64,000 nt of DNA. Source: Fictibacillus phosphorivorans (GTDB lineage: Bacteria > Bacillota > Bacilli > Bacillales > Fictibacillaceae). Location of the stretch: assembly GCF_001629705.1 (NCBI RefSeq), contig NZ_CP015378.1, positions 2,418,001-2,482,000 on the forward strand. The letters run 5' to 3'. The position numbers and the translations under genes were made by a program. Below the pieces are notes generated by a model, which was not told where the DNA came from, did not search any database, and was given only the letters and a program-made list of their open reading frames with translations. Below, piece after piece: positions 45,005 through 53,212 of this stretch. The stretch's first letter is position 1, and each line of letters opens with the position of its first letter.

Positions 45005-45556
45005 TTAAACAAATAAAGCCATCAGGATTAAATCTTGATATTGGTCGTCCATTTTAACCGCTTTTGCTTTTCTTCCTTCTTCAACAAAATTCAGTGATTT
45101 ATATAAGTGTATGGCACCTTGGTTGTCTTCCATAACTTCCAGACAAATCTTTTCGATTGTTTTGTTGTTTCTAGCCCAAGAAATCAGCGATTCTAACAGT
45201 GCTCTTCCAACCCCTAGATTTCGAAATTGGGGTAACACAGTCATCGCAAAAGAACCTTGATGGGCGATTTTCTCCTTATTTCCGTTTTTAAAATCAATCA
45301 CACCTGCAATCTCATTCTCATATTCAGCTACTAGTTTGAGATTATTTGGGTTTGTGGAGTAGTATTCTAACTCCTTTTTAATATTTTCTAGGCTTAACTT
45401 TTCAAGATCCTCTATAGTAGTTAACATGTAAGGAGCGTCCACCAATGCTTTTGGAGCAGCCACTAACATCTTCTCAGCATCTTCTATGGAAGCCTCTCTT
45501 ACTGTTACTTTTCTTTCACCTTTAGTTTTATAGGTATAACAATGAGTCGATAACAT
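45005..45556 (-). CDS. GNAT-family N-acetyltransferase
   Basis: The GNAT fold is clear: VTVREASIEDAEKML opens it, IAGVIDFK is beta-4, MTVLPQFRNLGVGRALLESLISWA holds the acetyl-CoA loop (R/Q-x-x-G-x-G/A), and NQGAIHLYKSLNFVEEG ends it. 183 aa. ATG with AAGGG at 9 nt. The acceptor is unknown. It is followed on the same strand by no close gene. Confidence 0.85.
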   Translation of the reverse strand: MLSTHCYTYKTKGERKVTVREASIEDAEKMLVAAPKALVDAPYMLTTIEDLEKLSLENIKKELEYYSTNPNNLKLVAEYENEIAGVIDFKNGNKEKIAHQGSFAMTVLPQFRNLGVGRALLESLISWARNNKTIEKICLEVMEDNQGAIHLYKSLNFVEEGRKAKAVKMDDQYQDLILMALFV

Positions 45557-45583
45557 ATGAACTTTCCCTTCTAAATGTATGAA

Positions 45584-46111
45584 TTAATTTTCAACTACGA
45601 TTTCCCCTTCATCTTTTGGAACTTCAAATCCATTAAGGTAAGAAGCCAATAGTTCCTCTGAAATCGGAAAAGAATTCGCATCAAAGCGTTTGTTCCGTAA
45701 CTTTAGCCGCTTTCGTAACTCATCTGGCTGAACCTTTAAATAGATCAACATCCATTTACCTCCAGCTTCTTCAATTAGCTTTTTATATTGAATCCTTCTT
45801 GATCGGTCCCAAAAGCTAAAATCGATAACCACTTGTTGTTTACCGTGTATTAATTGAATGAGTTGCTGTCGTAATTTATTTTCTGCTTCTCTTCTGTATT
45901 CCTCGAATTTTCCCATTGGAAAATCAATGCCCCAACGACCATGGGTAGACCATATTTCTTCATCAATTGAAAGACGAACAAAACCCTTCTTCTCTAACTG
46001 TTGTGAAAAAGTAGTTTTCCCGGAACCGGCTACGCCACACATCATCACGACTAAAGGTGTTATCGCATTCTGTTTATCATAAATGGTATCAAAATTAAAT
46101 TTATTGAACAT
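45584..46111 (-). CDS. P-loop AAA_33-type small-molecule kinase
   Basis: Walker A GVAGSGKTT (about 26-34), the SIDEEIW segment after beta-2, VVIDFSFWDR (Walker B-like) and a lid region KRLKLRNKR. 175 aa. Related to predicted kinases of the zeta-toxin/polynucleotide-kinase group; substrate unknown. AGGAG at 8 nt. It lies 27 nt upstream of the GNAT gene and is probably co-transcribed with it. Confidence 0.8.
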   Translation of the reverse strand: MFNKFNFDTIYDKQNAITPLVVMMCGVAGSGKTTFSQQLEKKGFVRLSIDEEIWSTHGRWGIDFPMGKFEEYRREAENKLRQQLIQLIHGKQQVVIDFSFWDRSRRIQYKKLIEEAGGKWMLIYLKVQPDELRKRLKLRNKRFDANSFPISEELLASYLNGFEVPKDEGEIVVEN

Positions 46112-46195
46112 ATCCTTTTCTCCTCATTGGTTGGACATGAGTATATGGATTAATTCTAAATCTACATCTCGAATCCCTCCTTCTTCCAATTGGTC

Positions 46196-46230
46196 ATAAA
46201 GAAAAGCGCACTTCTAATTTTTAGAAGTGC
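46196..46230 (-). terminator. Terminator of the second GNAT gene
   Basis: A perfect 10-bp stem GCACTTCTAA/TTAGAAGTGC with a 3-nt loop and a T-rich tract on the minus strand. Confidence 0.75.
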
Positions 46231-46297
46231 ACTCCGTGAGTAGTTATTTTGTGTGGTAAGTCGATTGGCCAAATGTAGATGCATCTTCCTAAACCAC

Positions 46298-46750
46298 TTA
46301 TGCTTTTGCTTTCCACTCGTATAGAAGGTCAGGTAAATTCTCTTCATTCTCATGTCCTCTTCCAATAACCGTAAACCCATTCTTTTCATAGAAACGTTGC
46401 GCTTTCTTGTTCACCTCAAATGTGCGAAGTATAAGCCTTCCGGTAGATGTTCCCTTTGCTCGTTGTAGCAATGTTTTACCAATCCCAAATTGTTGAAAAT
46501 GGTTATGTACATACAGCTGGCTTATTTCTGATTGATGATAAGCGATCATTCCAGCAACCTTTTCATTAACGATCGCTAACTCAACGATAAATTCTTTCAT
46601 TAAGATGTTATTCAGAAAATAGATATGAGTTTCAAAACTATGAATTTCCCTTATGCCTATGGCTTTGAGTTTACTATCCCGCCACATTTTAACGGTTTGT
46701 TCTGCGTATTCAGGTATATAAGGTATGATTTTAAATTGTTTATTCTCCAA
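46298..46750 (-). CDS. GNAT-family N-acetyltransferase
   Basis: Core motifs are VAGMIAYH (beta-4), ISQLYVHNHFQQFGIGKTLL (acetyl-CoA binding, Q-x-x-G-I-G) and VNKKAQRFYEKNGFTVIGRG. 150 aa from TTG 46750, set by GAAAGGA at 9 nt. Acceptor unknown. It is divergent from the Cys-rich P-domain gene. Confidence 0.82.
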   Translation of the reverse strand: MENKQFKIIPYIPEYAEQTVKMWRDSKLKAIGIREIHSFETHIYFLNNILMKEFIVELAIVNEKVAGMIAYHQSEISQLYVHNHFQQFGIGKTLLQRAKGTSTGRLILRTFEVNKKAQRFYEKNGFTVIGRGHENEENLPDLLYEWKAKA

Positions 46751-46775
46751 TTGTCTCAATCCTTTCAATTCCCTC

Positions 46776-46803
46776 ACATTTTTTCATTGTACAACATACA
46801 ATA
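46776..46803 (+). promoter_or_regulatory. Sigma-K-like promoter of the P-domain gene
   Basis: AC (46776-46777, in CACA) is followed after 17 nt by CATACAATA (46795-46803), matching AC-N16/17-CATAnnnTA. The Ig-repeat gene has the same spacing. Confidence 0.55.
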
Positions 46804-46836
46804 GCTTATCCTTAATTTTATTGGAGGTAATTTAAA

Positions 46837-47550
46837 ATTAACACAAATTGCGTTTGCCATACATTTCGTTTTTTACGCGCTGGTACAATTCTTCAAGTTT
46901 TACTGAATGGTGCTTCTGAGACCCTACGAATATCATTTGTTAGATTCAATGGTCATTGTTTAATCGGTTTACTTAATGGTTCACCTATTCTACTTGATTG
47001 CGATTGTATATGTTCTATTGGGATTGTTCCTCCTTGCGTTGAACGAACAACGACTTTTACTAATACAACACCTATTGCAATTCCCGATTTATCAACAGGA
47101 GTTCCATATCCTTCTCAAATCAATGTAACCGGACTAACAGGAAGAATTGGTAAAGTAACCGCAACTACAAATGGCTTTAGCCATACTTTTCCAGAAGATG
47201 TTGGATTCTTGCTTGTTGGTCCTCAAGGACAAACCGTTGAACTAATGAGTTGTGCGGGTGGTAGCATAAATGCTGTAAACGCAAACCTTACTTTTGATGA
47301 TAGTGCTCCTAATCAAGTCCCGACACCAATCGTTTCTGGTACCTATCAGCCAAGTATTTTTTGTGCACGCACATACAGTTCACCTGCCCCGACTCCACCT
47401 TATGGAACTCAACTGTCCGTTTTTAATGATACACTTCCTAATGGTTTATGGAGTCTTTTCGTCCAAGATTATTTTTTTATTGATACAGGTAGTATTAGCG
47501 GTGGCTGGACTTTGAATATTACATCTTGTGAAATTGTTAGCACTATATAA
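46837..47550 (+). CDS. Cys-rich surface protein with P/Homo-B-like domain; ATT start
   Basis: Frame opens after TAA 46828; GGAGG (46823-46827) lies 9 nt before ATT 46837. No ATG, GTG or TTG occurs in frame until 47209, 124 codons in, so ATT is the likely start. Residues 5-~65 (NCVC ... PILLDCDCI) match the N-terminal domain of the Ig-repeat protein. Residues ~80-235 resemble a proprotein-convertase P-domain (GRIGKVTATTNGFSHTFPED, LLVGPQGQTVELMS, LPNGLWSLFVQD, GSISGGWTLNI). No signal peptide; a spore-surface role is inferred. 237 residues. Confidence 0.75.
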   Translation: MNTNCVCHTFRFLRAGTILQVLLNGASETLRISFVRFNGHCLIGLLNGSPILLDCDCICSIGIVPPCVERTTTFTNTTPIAIPDLSTGVPYPSQINVTGLTGRIGKVTATTNGFSHTFPEDVGFLLVGPQGQTVELMSCAGGSINAVNANLTFDDSAPNQVPTPIVSGTYQPSIFCARTYSSPAPTPPYGTQLSVFNDTLPNGLWSLFVQDYFFIDTGSISGGWTLNITSCEIVSTI

Positions 47551-47562
47551 AAATCCATATGC

Positions 47563-47617
47563 ATACCAGGTACCTGTCCTTACAATGTTATGAACTGATT
47601 CCTGGTATTTTATTTTT
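47563..47617 (+). terminator. Terminator of the P-domain gene
   Basis: Stem ATACCAGG/CCTGGTAT with a 30-nt loop, then TTTATTTTTAT. Confidence 0.55.
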
Positions 47618-47705
47618 ATATGCATAAAATTTTATAGAGGAAGGGGTACCTTAGAATAAAGCGAATAAGTATACGTACAAGCTTTTTATTTCAAAGGAGA
47701 AAATT

Positions 47706-48332
47706 ATGAAATTCCTTACTTCCATAAAAGAGTATGTAAATCAGAACTATCAAACGCCAAAAGGATTGATCGGTACATATATTGTAGAAAAAATGGTCAG
47801 ACAACACAAACCTGAAACAGATTGGACCATCGATTTATTAGAACTGCAAGATCAAGATCATGTCTTAGAGCTTGGTTGTGGGGCAGGCTATGCGATACAA
47901 ATAATTTCTGAAAGATATCTTGTACAGGAAATTGTCGGTATTGATTTTTCTGCGACAGCCATTCGTTCGGCTACCACTCGCAACAAAAAGACAGTTAATA
48001 AAGAGAGAACCAAACTGATTCAAGCGAATTTTAATGCTCTTCCGTTTCCTGACAAAATGTTCAACAAGGTGTTCAGTATTCAGACGGTCTATTTTTGGGA
48101 TGAGATAGATATAATCGTTTCAGAAATCTATCGCGTTCTTAAGCCTGGTGGAATGGTGGTTATTACTTTTTCCAATGGTAAAGATGATAAAACGTGGAAA
48201 AGTGTACAAGAAGTTTCCGAGAATCAAGTAATGCCATTCATGATGGAAACTGGATTTAATGATGTTTCGTTAGTAAGAGGTCCTGATTCTAGGGGTTTTC
48301 ATACAGTGTCAATCAAAGGAACAAAAGTCTAA
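47706..48332 (+). CDS. Class I SAM-dependent methyltransferase (Methyltransf_11)
   Basis: Motif I LELGCGAGYAIQII (about 56-69), motif II GIDFSATAI, LPFPDKMFNKVFSIQTVYFW (motif IV region), and IYRVLKPGGMVVITF. 208 aa. AAAGGAG precedes the ATG. Layout is that of UbiE/Coq5-like small-molecule methyltransferases; substrate unknown. Monocistronic. Confidence 0.85.
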   Translation: MKFLTSIKEYVNQNYQTPKGLIGTYIVEKMVRQHKPETDWTIDLLELQDQDHVLELGCGAGYAIQIISERYLVQEIVGIDFSATAIRSATTRNKKTVNKERTKLIQANFNALPFPDKMFNKVFSIQTVYFWDEIDIIVSEIYRVLKPGGMVVITFSNGKDDKTWKSVQEVSENQVMPFMMETGFNDVSLVRGPDSRGFHTVSIKGTKV

Positions 48333-48370
48333 CAGTTTTATGGAATTTGCAGATTATCAAACAAAAACAA

Positions 48371-48390
48371 AAAAACAGCCTTATAGGCTG
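48371..48390 (-). terminator. Terminator of the 34-aa peptide gene
   Basis: Short stem CAGCCT/AGGCTG, then seven T residues on the minus strand, directly after the stop. Confidence 0.7.
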
Positions 48391-48397
48391 CCATTTG

Positions 48398-48502
48398 TTA
48401 TTTCTTTTGTGAAGGTGTAGAAATTAATTGAGATATGTAACCATTTAAGTCAAAATCCTTGTTCCCAGCATATTCAGTCAAGTTTACAGTTGTTGTTAGC
48501 AT
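48398..48502 (-). CDS. 34-aa soluble peptide gene
   Basis: A perfect AGGAGG lies 7 nt before the ATG and a terminator follows 8 nt after the stop, so this is a compact, well-formed small gene. The peptide (starting MLTTTVNLTEY) is polar, has no membrane helix and no Cys, with mixed charge and a C-terminal STPSQKK. No family recognised. It could be a signalling or modified-peptide precursor, but nothing nearby (DUF1272, methyltransferase) proves that. Confidence 0.6.
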   Translation of the reverse strand: MLTTTVNLTEYAGNKDFDLNGYISQLISTPSQKK

Positions 48503-48618
48503 TTTAGTTCCTCCTAAAATGAGTTTATTGTTATTAGTATTATTACCAAACTCGTAACCTATTAAACCCATTCTAGTAATATTTTTTATTGATAAGCTAA
48601 AATGCGACTTCCCTAGTC

Positions 48619-48819
48619 TTATTTACTTAATGAGCAACTTATAATCTTCGCCCCTGGTTTTGGGCGCATTACTAGTTCACCGTTACAGTTCATGCAAACA
48701 TGATTCATATCTGAAGTGCAAGTTTCACAATACGTACATTCATGAACACATATGTATGCATCCGCCTTGTCATGAAGCTCTACAGAACATTTTTCACATT
48801 GCTTTCTCATCTCTAACAT
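48619..48819 (-). CDS. DUF1272 zinc-ribbon-like protein
   Basis: 66 aa with the DUF1272 pattern: MRKQCEKCSVEL, AYICVHECTYCETC, HVCMNCNGELVMRPKPG. Nine Cys in CxxC-type pairs suggest two zinc sites. Function unknown. AAAGGGG precedes the ATG at ~11 nt. Confidence 0.88.
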   Translation of the reverse strand: MLEMRKQCEKCSVELHDKADAYICVHECTYCETCTSDMNHVCMNCNGELVMRPKPGAKIISCSLSK

Positions 48820-48982
48820 ATTGTTTATAACCCCTTTTTGTTGTAATTACTTCCTAGATATATTATATTTTTTCCAGAAATGCTTTTACATGGAATAATC
48901 ACGCTATTTCCAATGATTTTTATTAAAACTCTCGGAAAAAGATGAATTATACCTGAATATTTAAAGTCGAGAGGAAATAAGT

Positions 48983-49405
48983 ATGGACGAAATTGATAAA
49001 GAGATCCTTTTACATTTGCAGCAAGATGCTCGCTTATCCATAACAGCATTAGGTAAGAAAGTGGGTCTTTCCAATCCTGCCGTTCACGAACGTGTTAAGA
49101 AACTTGAGGATAAACAAATTATTGAGGGATATAAGGCAATAATTAATCCAGAAAAAATGAATAAACCCATCATGGCATTCATCTTGTACGACAATACGAA
49201 ATGCAAACCTTTTGTTGAATTCTGCAAAGACCATCCTGATGTAATCGAATGCCACCGATTAGCAGGACAATATAACTACCTCATTAAAATTGTTACCCAT
49301 TCCGTAGAGTCTTTAGAACGTTTTATAGATGATTCTATGACATTTGGACAACCTTCAACATTAATCAGGCTTTCTTCGCCCGTATCGGATAAATCTTTAT
49401 GTTAA
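48983..49405 (+). CDS. Lrp/AsnC-family regulator
   Basis: Helix-turn-helix at about 5-50 (LLHLQQDARLSITALGKKVGLSNPAVHERVKKLE) and a RAM/AsnC effector domain to residue 140 (IECHRLAGQYNYLIKIV). Members respond to amino acids. AGAGGA precedes the ATG. Target unknown; it stands alone with its own terminator. Confidence 0.92.
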   Translation: MDEIDKEILLHLQQDARLSITALGKKVGLSNPAVHERVKKLEDKQIIEGYKAIINPEKMNKPIMAFILYDNTKCKPFVEFCKDHPDVIECHRLAGQYNYLIKIVTHSVESLERFIDDSMTFGQPSTLIRLSSPVSDKSLC

Positions 49406-49426
49406 ATGCACGTAAGCTTAAGAAAA

Positions 49427-49461
49427 GACCGAACTAATATTATTAGTTCGGCCTTCTTTTT
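49427..49461. terminator. Terminator between lrp-like and DUF445 genes
   Basis: A 12-bp stem GACCGAACTAAT/ATTAGTTCGGCC with one wobble and a 3-nt loop, followed by TTCTTTTTG. Confidence 0.8.
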
Positions 49462-49479
49462 GTTCATATGTTGGAAAAG

Positions 49480-50736
49480 TTAAACGACCATTTTAAAAGA
49501 AGTTAAAACAATTCCAATTAAGAATCCACAGATTGCCCCGTTCACCCTGATCCATTGCAAATCTTTTCCAACATTGTTCTCAATAATGTTGATCAAAGTC
49601 TCATTATCCAATTTTTCAAGGTTTTCTTTAACTAGTTGTCCGATCTTCGCATGATACTTCTCCACCATGAGCGAAAGTTGGTTTTGAATCCAGCCTTCGA
49701 TTTTCATCATTCTGCTTGAATCTTCTTTTAGAGCTTGAATTTGATTCTTCAAAATCGTGATGATATGACGATTAATCCAATCTTCATCTTCAGCCAGTTT
49801 AATAAATTTTTCTTTTGTTTTAACTAGTATAGAACTTAACTGATCTGTCGGATTCCACTCTTCTACAATGGTGTTCTTCCACTCTCCAAGTTCTGCTATT
49901 AATTCTCTTCGCTCCTTCACATTCTTAATCTCACTGTGAATTTTATCAAGAACCGCTTTTCGATACGGATTATTTGCCTCTTGAAGAAGAACAATTCTTT
50001 TAAGGAAGAAAGGTTGCAACATGTTCCCTAACTTCTCGGCATTAATCATTTGACTAAAAGATTGAATGGCCATCTTCATAAAGCCATCTGCCTTCGTGTT
50101 ATCAAGCAATTGTTTGGCTAGTGTTCCTATCTTGTTTTTGGTATCTTCTTTCCTCAACCATTTTTCAGTTTCAACCAACACATAATCCAATGCTTTTTCA
50201 TCCAACTCTCTTTTAAGCACTTCGTTCACCATTTTGTCTAGGACAGGCTCAATTTCTACACTTTGTAGATAACCTTTTAATTCTTTCTCTAAAACTGGTG
50301 AAAGTTTTTCTGGATCTATTTCGTTTAGGAGATGAATGACTAAAGACTGTACCCCTTTATGAAAGGAAGATGAATCTAACCTTTGTTCTAACTCTTCTAC
50401 TGCTTTTGCAGATATATTCATATCTTTAATTTTATTTTGAATACTCTCTTTCGTTAACCAATCGTTCTCTAGCATATTAATGATAGCCTTGAGCATGCGA
50501 TTGCGATTTTTCGGAAGCAGCGCAGTATGAGGTATTGGAAGTCCTAGAGGATGACGAAATAGTGCAGTAACTGCAAACCAATCTGCCAAACCGCCAACTA
50601 AGCCTGCTTCAAATCCTCCTTGTAGAACTTGTCCCGCTATAGAATCTTGAAAAGGAAAGGTAGCCAAAAAACCTCCACCCATGATTCCTAATGAAATTTT
50701 CGCGTAATATTTGGATTTGTTATCTTTCATTTTCAA
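49480..50736 (-). CDS. DUF445 family membrane protein
   Basis: The 418-aa protein opens with a hydrophobic Gly-rich segment (SLGIMGGGFLA), then the family block GGFEAGLVGGLADWFAVTALFRHPLG(L) at ~38-65 (quoted in part), a long helical coiled middle and a C-terminal TM helix (VNGAICGFLIGIVLTSF). It is membrane-anchored at both ends. Function unknown. TTG start with GAGGG. Confidence 0.88.
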   Translation of the reverse strand: MKMKDNKSKYYAKISLGIMGGGFLATFPFQDSIAGQVLQGGFEAGLVGGLADWFAVTALFRHPLGLPIPHTALLPKNRNRMLKAIINMLENDWLTKESIQNKIKDMNISAKAVEELEQRLDSSSFHKGVQSLVIHLLNEIDPEKLSPVLEKELKGYLQSVEIEPVLDKMVNEVLKRELDEKALDYVLVETEKWLRKEDTKNKIGTLAKQLLDNTKADGFMKMAIQSFSQMINAEKLGNMLQPFFLKRIVLLQEANNPYRKAVLDKIHSEIKNVKERRELIAELGEWKNTIVEEWNPTDQLSSILVKTKEKFIKLAEDEDWINRHIITILKNQIQALKEDSSRMMKIEGWIQNQLSLMVEKYHAKIGQLVKENLEKLDNETLINIIENNVGKDLQWIRVNGAICGFLIGIVLTSFKMVV

Positions 50737-50826
50737 TTGTACATCCCTCAGATTTTCACAAGTTATTATGGTGACTATTATAAATCATGTGTTCGAAAAT
50801 CAAAAATGATTAACTATTTTTAAAGC

Positions 50827-51447
50827 TCAAGTGAGATTCTGTATGTTTTGGAGGACTTTAGGTTTTGATCCTCTGTATACTCTTTCACGAATTTGCTCTG
50901 CACATTCTTCTGATGTAAGTATTGAGGTGTCCACTTCTAAATCGTATATACCCGGTTCATGAACAAGTTTCTGCCAAAGTGCTACAGGTGTTGGAACCTC
51001 ACCTTCTGATGTGTAGCCTATTTTCCAACTCTCTATTCTCCGCTTCATGACAGTTTCGATCGGACACCGTACACCAATCAACCATGCTGGCATGCCACTA
51101 AGAATATGAGCAGCTTGTTGAAGAATTTTAAGCTTTACCGAATACCCTTCATGGTGGCCCACATCAACGATGACATTTAAACCCTCACGACTGAAAGCCA
51201 AAATGGAATTGTACATGGCAACATACACCTTTTGTATGAACGGCTCTAAATCTGGCCGCTCGCCCCCTGGTCGTAAACCTATACTTGGTTGAAACCTCTC
51301 TGGTGTCATATCCATGATTCGGTCTACGCCTATGTTCATCCATACTCCTTCAAAATTGTTTTGAATGACAGAGGCGATGCTTGATTTACCTGATCGTGGT
51401 GTACCATTTAGAATAATAATCTTTCCTGGCAAACGTGTTTGATCCAT
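50827..51447 (-). CDS. Chloramphenicol phosphotransferase-like (CPT) P-loop protein
   Basis: Walker A NGTPRSGKSS (about 14-23), MNIGVDRIMDM after beta-2, VIVDVGHHEGYS (Walker B region) and VRCPIETVMKRRIESW. This is the CPT-like kinase group; the natural substrate may not be chloramphenicol. 206 aa. AAAGGGG precedes the ATG. Probably in one transcript with the upstream gntR-type gene (36 nt apart). Confidence 0.82.
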   Translation of the reverse strand: MDQTRLPGKIIILNGTPRSGKSSIASVIQNNFEGVWMNIGVDRIMDMTPERFQPSIGLRPGGERPDLEPFIQKVYVAMYNSILAFSREGLNVIVDVGHHEGYSVKLKILQQAAHILSGMPAWLIGVRCPIETVMKRRIESWKIGYTSEGEVPTPVALWQKLVHEPGIYDLEVDTSILTSEECAEQIRERVYRGSKPKVLQNIQNLT

Positions 51448-51483
51448 ACAAAATCCCCTTTATTCTTTGACAAATCGCCTGTA

Positions 51484-52158
51484 TTAAAACAAAGTTGTTA
51501 AAGACTGATAATTTAATTTATCTTGCTGAAGCTTTGTTAAACTTGCATCTAGATGTTTAAGAATTAAGGAGCGTATGTTTTCTTCTTCTCCATTTTCAAT
51601 ATATTGTATCATTTGTTCGTGTTCAAGAATGTCTAACTCTTCATTGTTAGAGTTTCCATTAAAAACATCATATAGAACCATATAAGTAGTAATCTGACTC
51701 AAAATTTTCTTCATAAATTGAATTAAATAGCTGTTTCCACTAGCTTTAGCGATTACGAGATGAAATTCATTATTTTTCTCTTGGTAAGGTACGATACTGC
51801 GTTCCTTATATGCACTCTTCATTTCATTAAGGAGTTGTTTGAGTTCTTTGACTTCTTCCGTTCCAAGATTGGAGAAACCAGTCTTAATGGCCATTTCCTC
51901 TAACGTCTTTCTCATCTCAAAGGCTTGAACCATCTCTTCAATCGTAGGCTGGACGATGAATGCTCCTTTATTCGGAATAACATTCACTAGTCCTTCTGAT
52001 TCTAGCTTCATGATGGCACTTCTGATTGGTGTTCTGCTCGCATTAACCTTTTGTGCAATGGCACTTTCAAACAACTGGTTACCTGGTGCAATCTGTCTAT
52101 TTAAAATGGCGTTTTTGATTAAATGATAAACTCTTTGTTCAACTGTTTCTTTACGCAT
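51484..52158 (-). CDS. GntR-family regulator (FCD/FadR type)
   Basis: Winged helix at ~1-70 (FESAIAQKVNASRTPIRSAIMKLESEGLV) and an all-helical FCD domain (80-215) with the metal-type residues of FadR-like sensors (EFHLVIAKASGN). 224 aa. GCAGGT precedes the ATG. Divergent from yitT across a 27-bp dyad, so it likely represses both. Confidence 0.9.
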   Translation of the reverse strand: MRKETVEQRVYHLIKNAILNRQIAPGNQLFESAIAQKVNASRTPIRSAIMKLESEGLVNVIPNKGAFIVQPTIEEMVQAFEMRKTLEEMAIKTGFSNLGTEEVKELKQLLNEMKSAYKERSIVPYQEKNNEFHLVIAKASGNSYLIQFMKKILSQITTYMVLYDVFNGNSNNEELDILEHEQMIQYIENGEEENIRSLILKHLDASLTKLQQDKLNYQSLTTLF

Positions 52159-52215
52159 TTATATTACCTGCCTAATTGTTCTTTTCCCTCATTCTAACAT
52201 AGTTCATATAATTTC

Positions 52216-52265
52216 GAACAAAATTGTAGAACAATCTTGTTCAAACTATTTCTCTGTGATATATT
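52216..52265 (+). promoter_or_regulatory. yitT promoter with overlapping GntR-type operator
   Basis: The dyad GAACAAAATTGT-aga-ACAATCTTGTTC (52216-52242, one mismatch) ends on the -35 TTGTTC (52237-52242); after 17 nt comes the -10 TATATT (52260-52265) with an extended TGn. Repression by occlusion of the -35 is expected. Confidence 0.7.
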
Positions 52266-52295
52266 ATCCAAGGTATTTAGCTTGAACGGAGTGAT

Positions 52296-53132
52296 ATGAT
52301 GAACCACACAGGAAAAGAAATTACATTAATTATTATTGGATCCTTATTCTTTGCACTTGGGGTAAATTGGTTCGCCATTCCAAACGAACTTGGTGAAGGC
52401 GGCGTTACCGGGATTTCAATGACTCTTTATTATGTACTAGGTTGGTCACCGGGACTAACAAACTTTGTTATGAACGGTTTACTTCTAGCCATTGGTTATA
52501 AAGTATTAAATAAACGAGTGACTTGGTATACGATGATCGCCATCTTCTTTACTTCTCTCTTTATTCATTTAACAGAAGGTCTAGGAAAACCAGTTGATAT
52601 TATGTTAGGAACTGTTTTTGCCGGAGTTTTCATCGGTATCGGATTAGGCCTTGTCTTACGATCAGGTGGTACAACTGGAGGCTCAACCATCATTGCACGA
52701 ATGCTGAATCAGCATTTTGGCTGGGGTGTTAGTACGACGATGTTTGTTTTCGATATTCTTGTCGTTGGGGGTTCCGCCTTTGTTATTGGGATTGAAAACA
52801 CGATGTACACGGGAATATCCATTTATATTAGCACTAAGATTTTGGATTACCTGATTGACGGGTTCGATACAAGAAAAGCTGTTACGATTATATCGAATAA
52901 TACTGACGAAATCGCAAAAAAAGTAAGCGATGAGATGGACCGTGGCGTTACCCTTATTAATGCAAGAGGACATTATTCGAAGGAAGCAAAAGATATATTA
53001 TACGTCGTGATCAACAAACAAGAGCTATTCTTATTAAAGAAGATGATTCAACGCGTTGATGAAAAAGCATTTGTTGTGGTTCATGATGTAAGAGATGTGT
53101 TTGGTGAAGGATTTACTTTTCCAAAGACATAA
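52296..53132 (+). CDS. YitT family membrane protein (DUF161-DUF2179)
   Basis: The 278-aa protein has an N-terminal membrane domain with about five helices (FFALGVNWFAIPNELGEGG; GLVLRSGGTTGGSTIIAR) and a C-terminal cytoplasmic DUF2179 domain (KAVTIISNN..EIAKKV; ARGHYSKEAKDILYVVI). This is the usual YitT layout. Function is not settled. GGAGTGAT precedes the ATG pair. Confidence 0.92.
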   Translation: MMNHTGKEITLIIIGSLFFALGVNWFAIPNELGEGGVTGISMTLYYVLGWSPGLTNFVMNGLLLAIGYKVLNKRVTWYTMIAIFFTSLFIHLTEGLGKPVDIMLGTVFAGVFIGIGLGLVLRSGGTTGGSTIIARMLNQHFGWGVSTTMFVFDILVVGGSAFVIGIENTMYTGISIYISTKILDYLIDGFDTRKAVTIISNNTDEIAKKVSDEMDRGVTLINARGHYSKEAKDILYVVINKQELFLLKKMIQRVDEKAFVVVHDVRDVFGEGFTFPKT

Positions 53133-53153
53133 TATAACTTGATAGAAATAATG

Positions 53154-53186
53154 GCCGATTCTTTTATGTGAATCGGCCTTTATTTA
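53154..53186 (+). terminator. Terminator of yitT-like gene
   Basis: A 9-bp stem GGCCGATTC/GAATCGGCC, then TTTATTT. Confidence 0.75.
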
Positions 53187-53212
53187 AGAAAAGCACTATA
53201 GATGTATAAATT

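Noticed and set aside
45506..45508. GTA as a further non-canonical start of the GNAT gene at 45005
   Set aside because: AAAGGTGA is 7 nt upstream, but ATG 45556 has its own ribosome binding site, so no unusual start is needed.
46162..46389. 75-aa minus-strand ORF overlapping the GNAT gene
   Set aside because: Out of frame with the acetyltransferase and includes its terminator.
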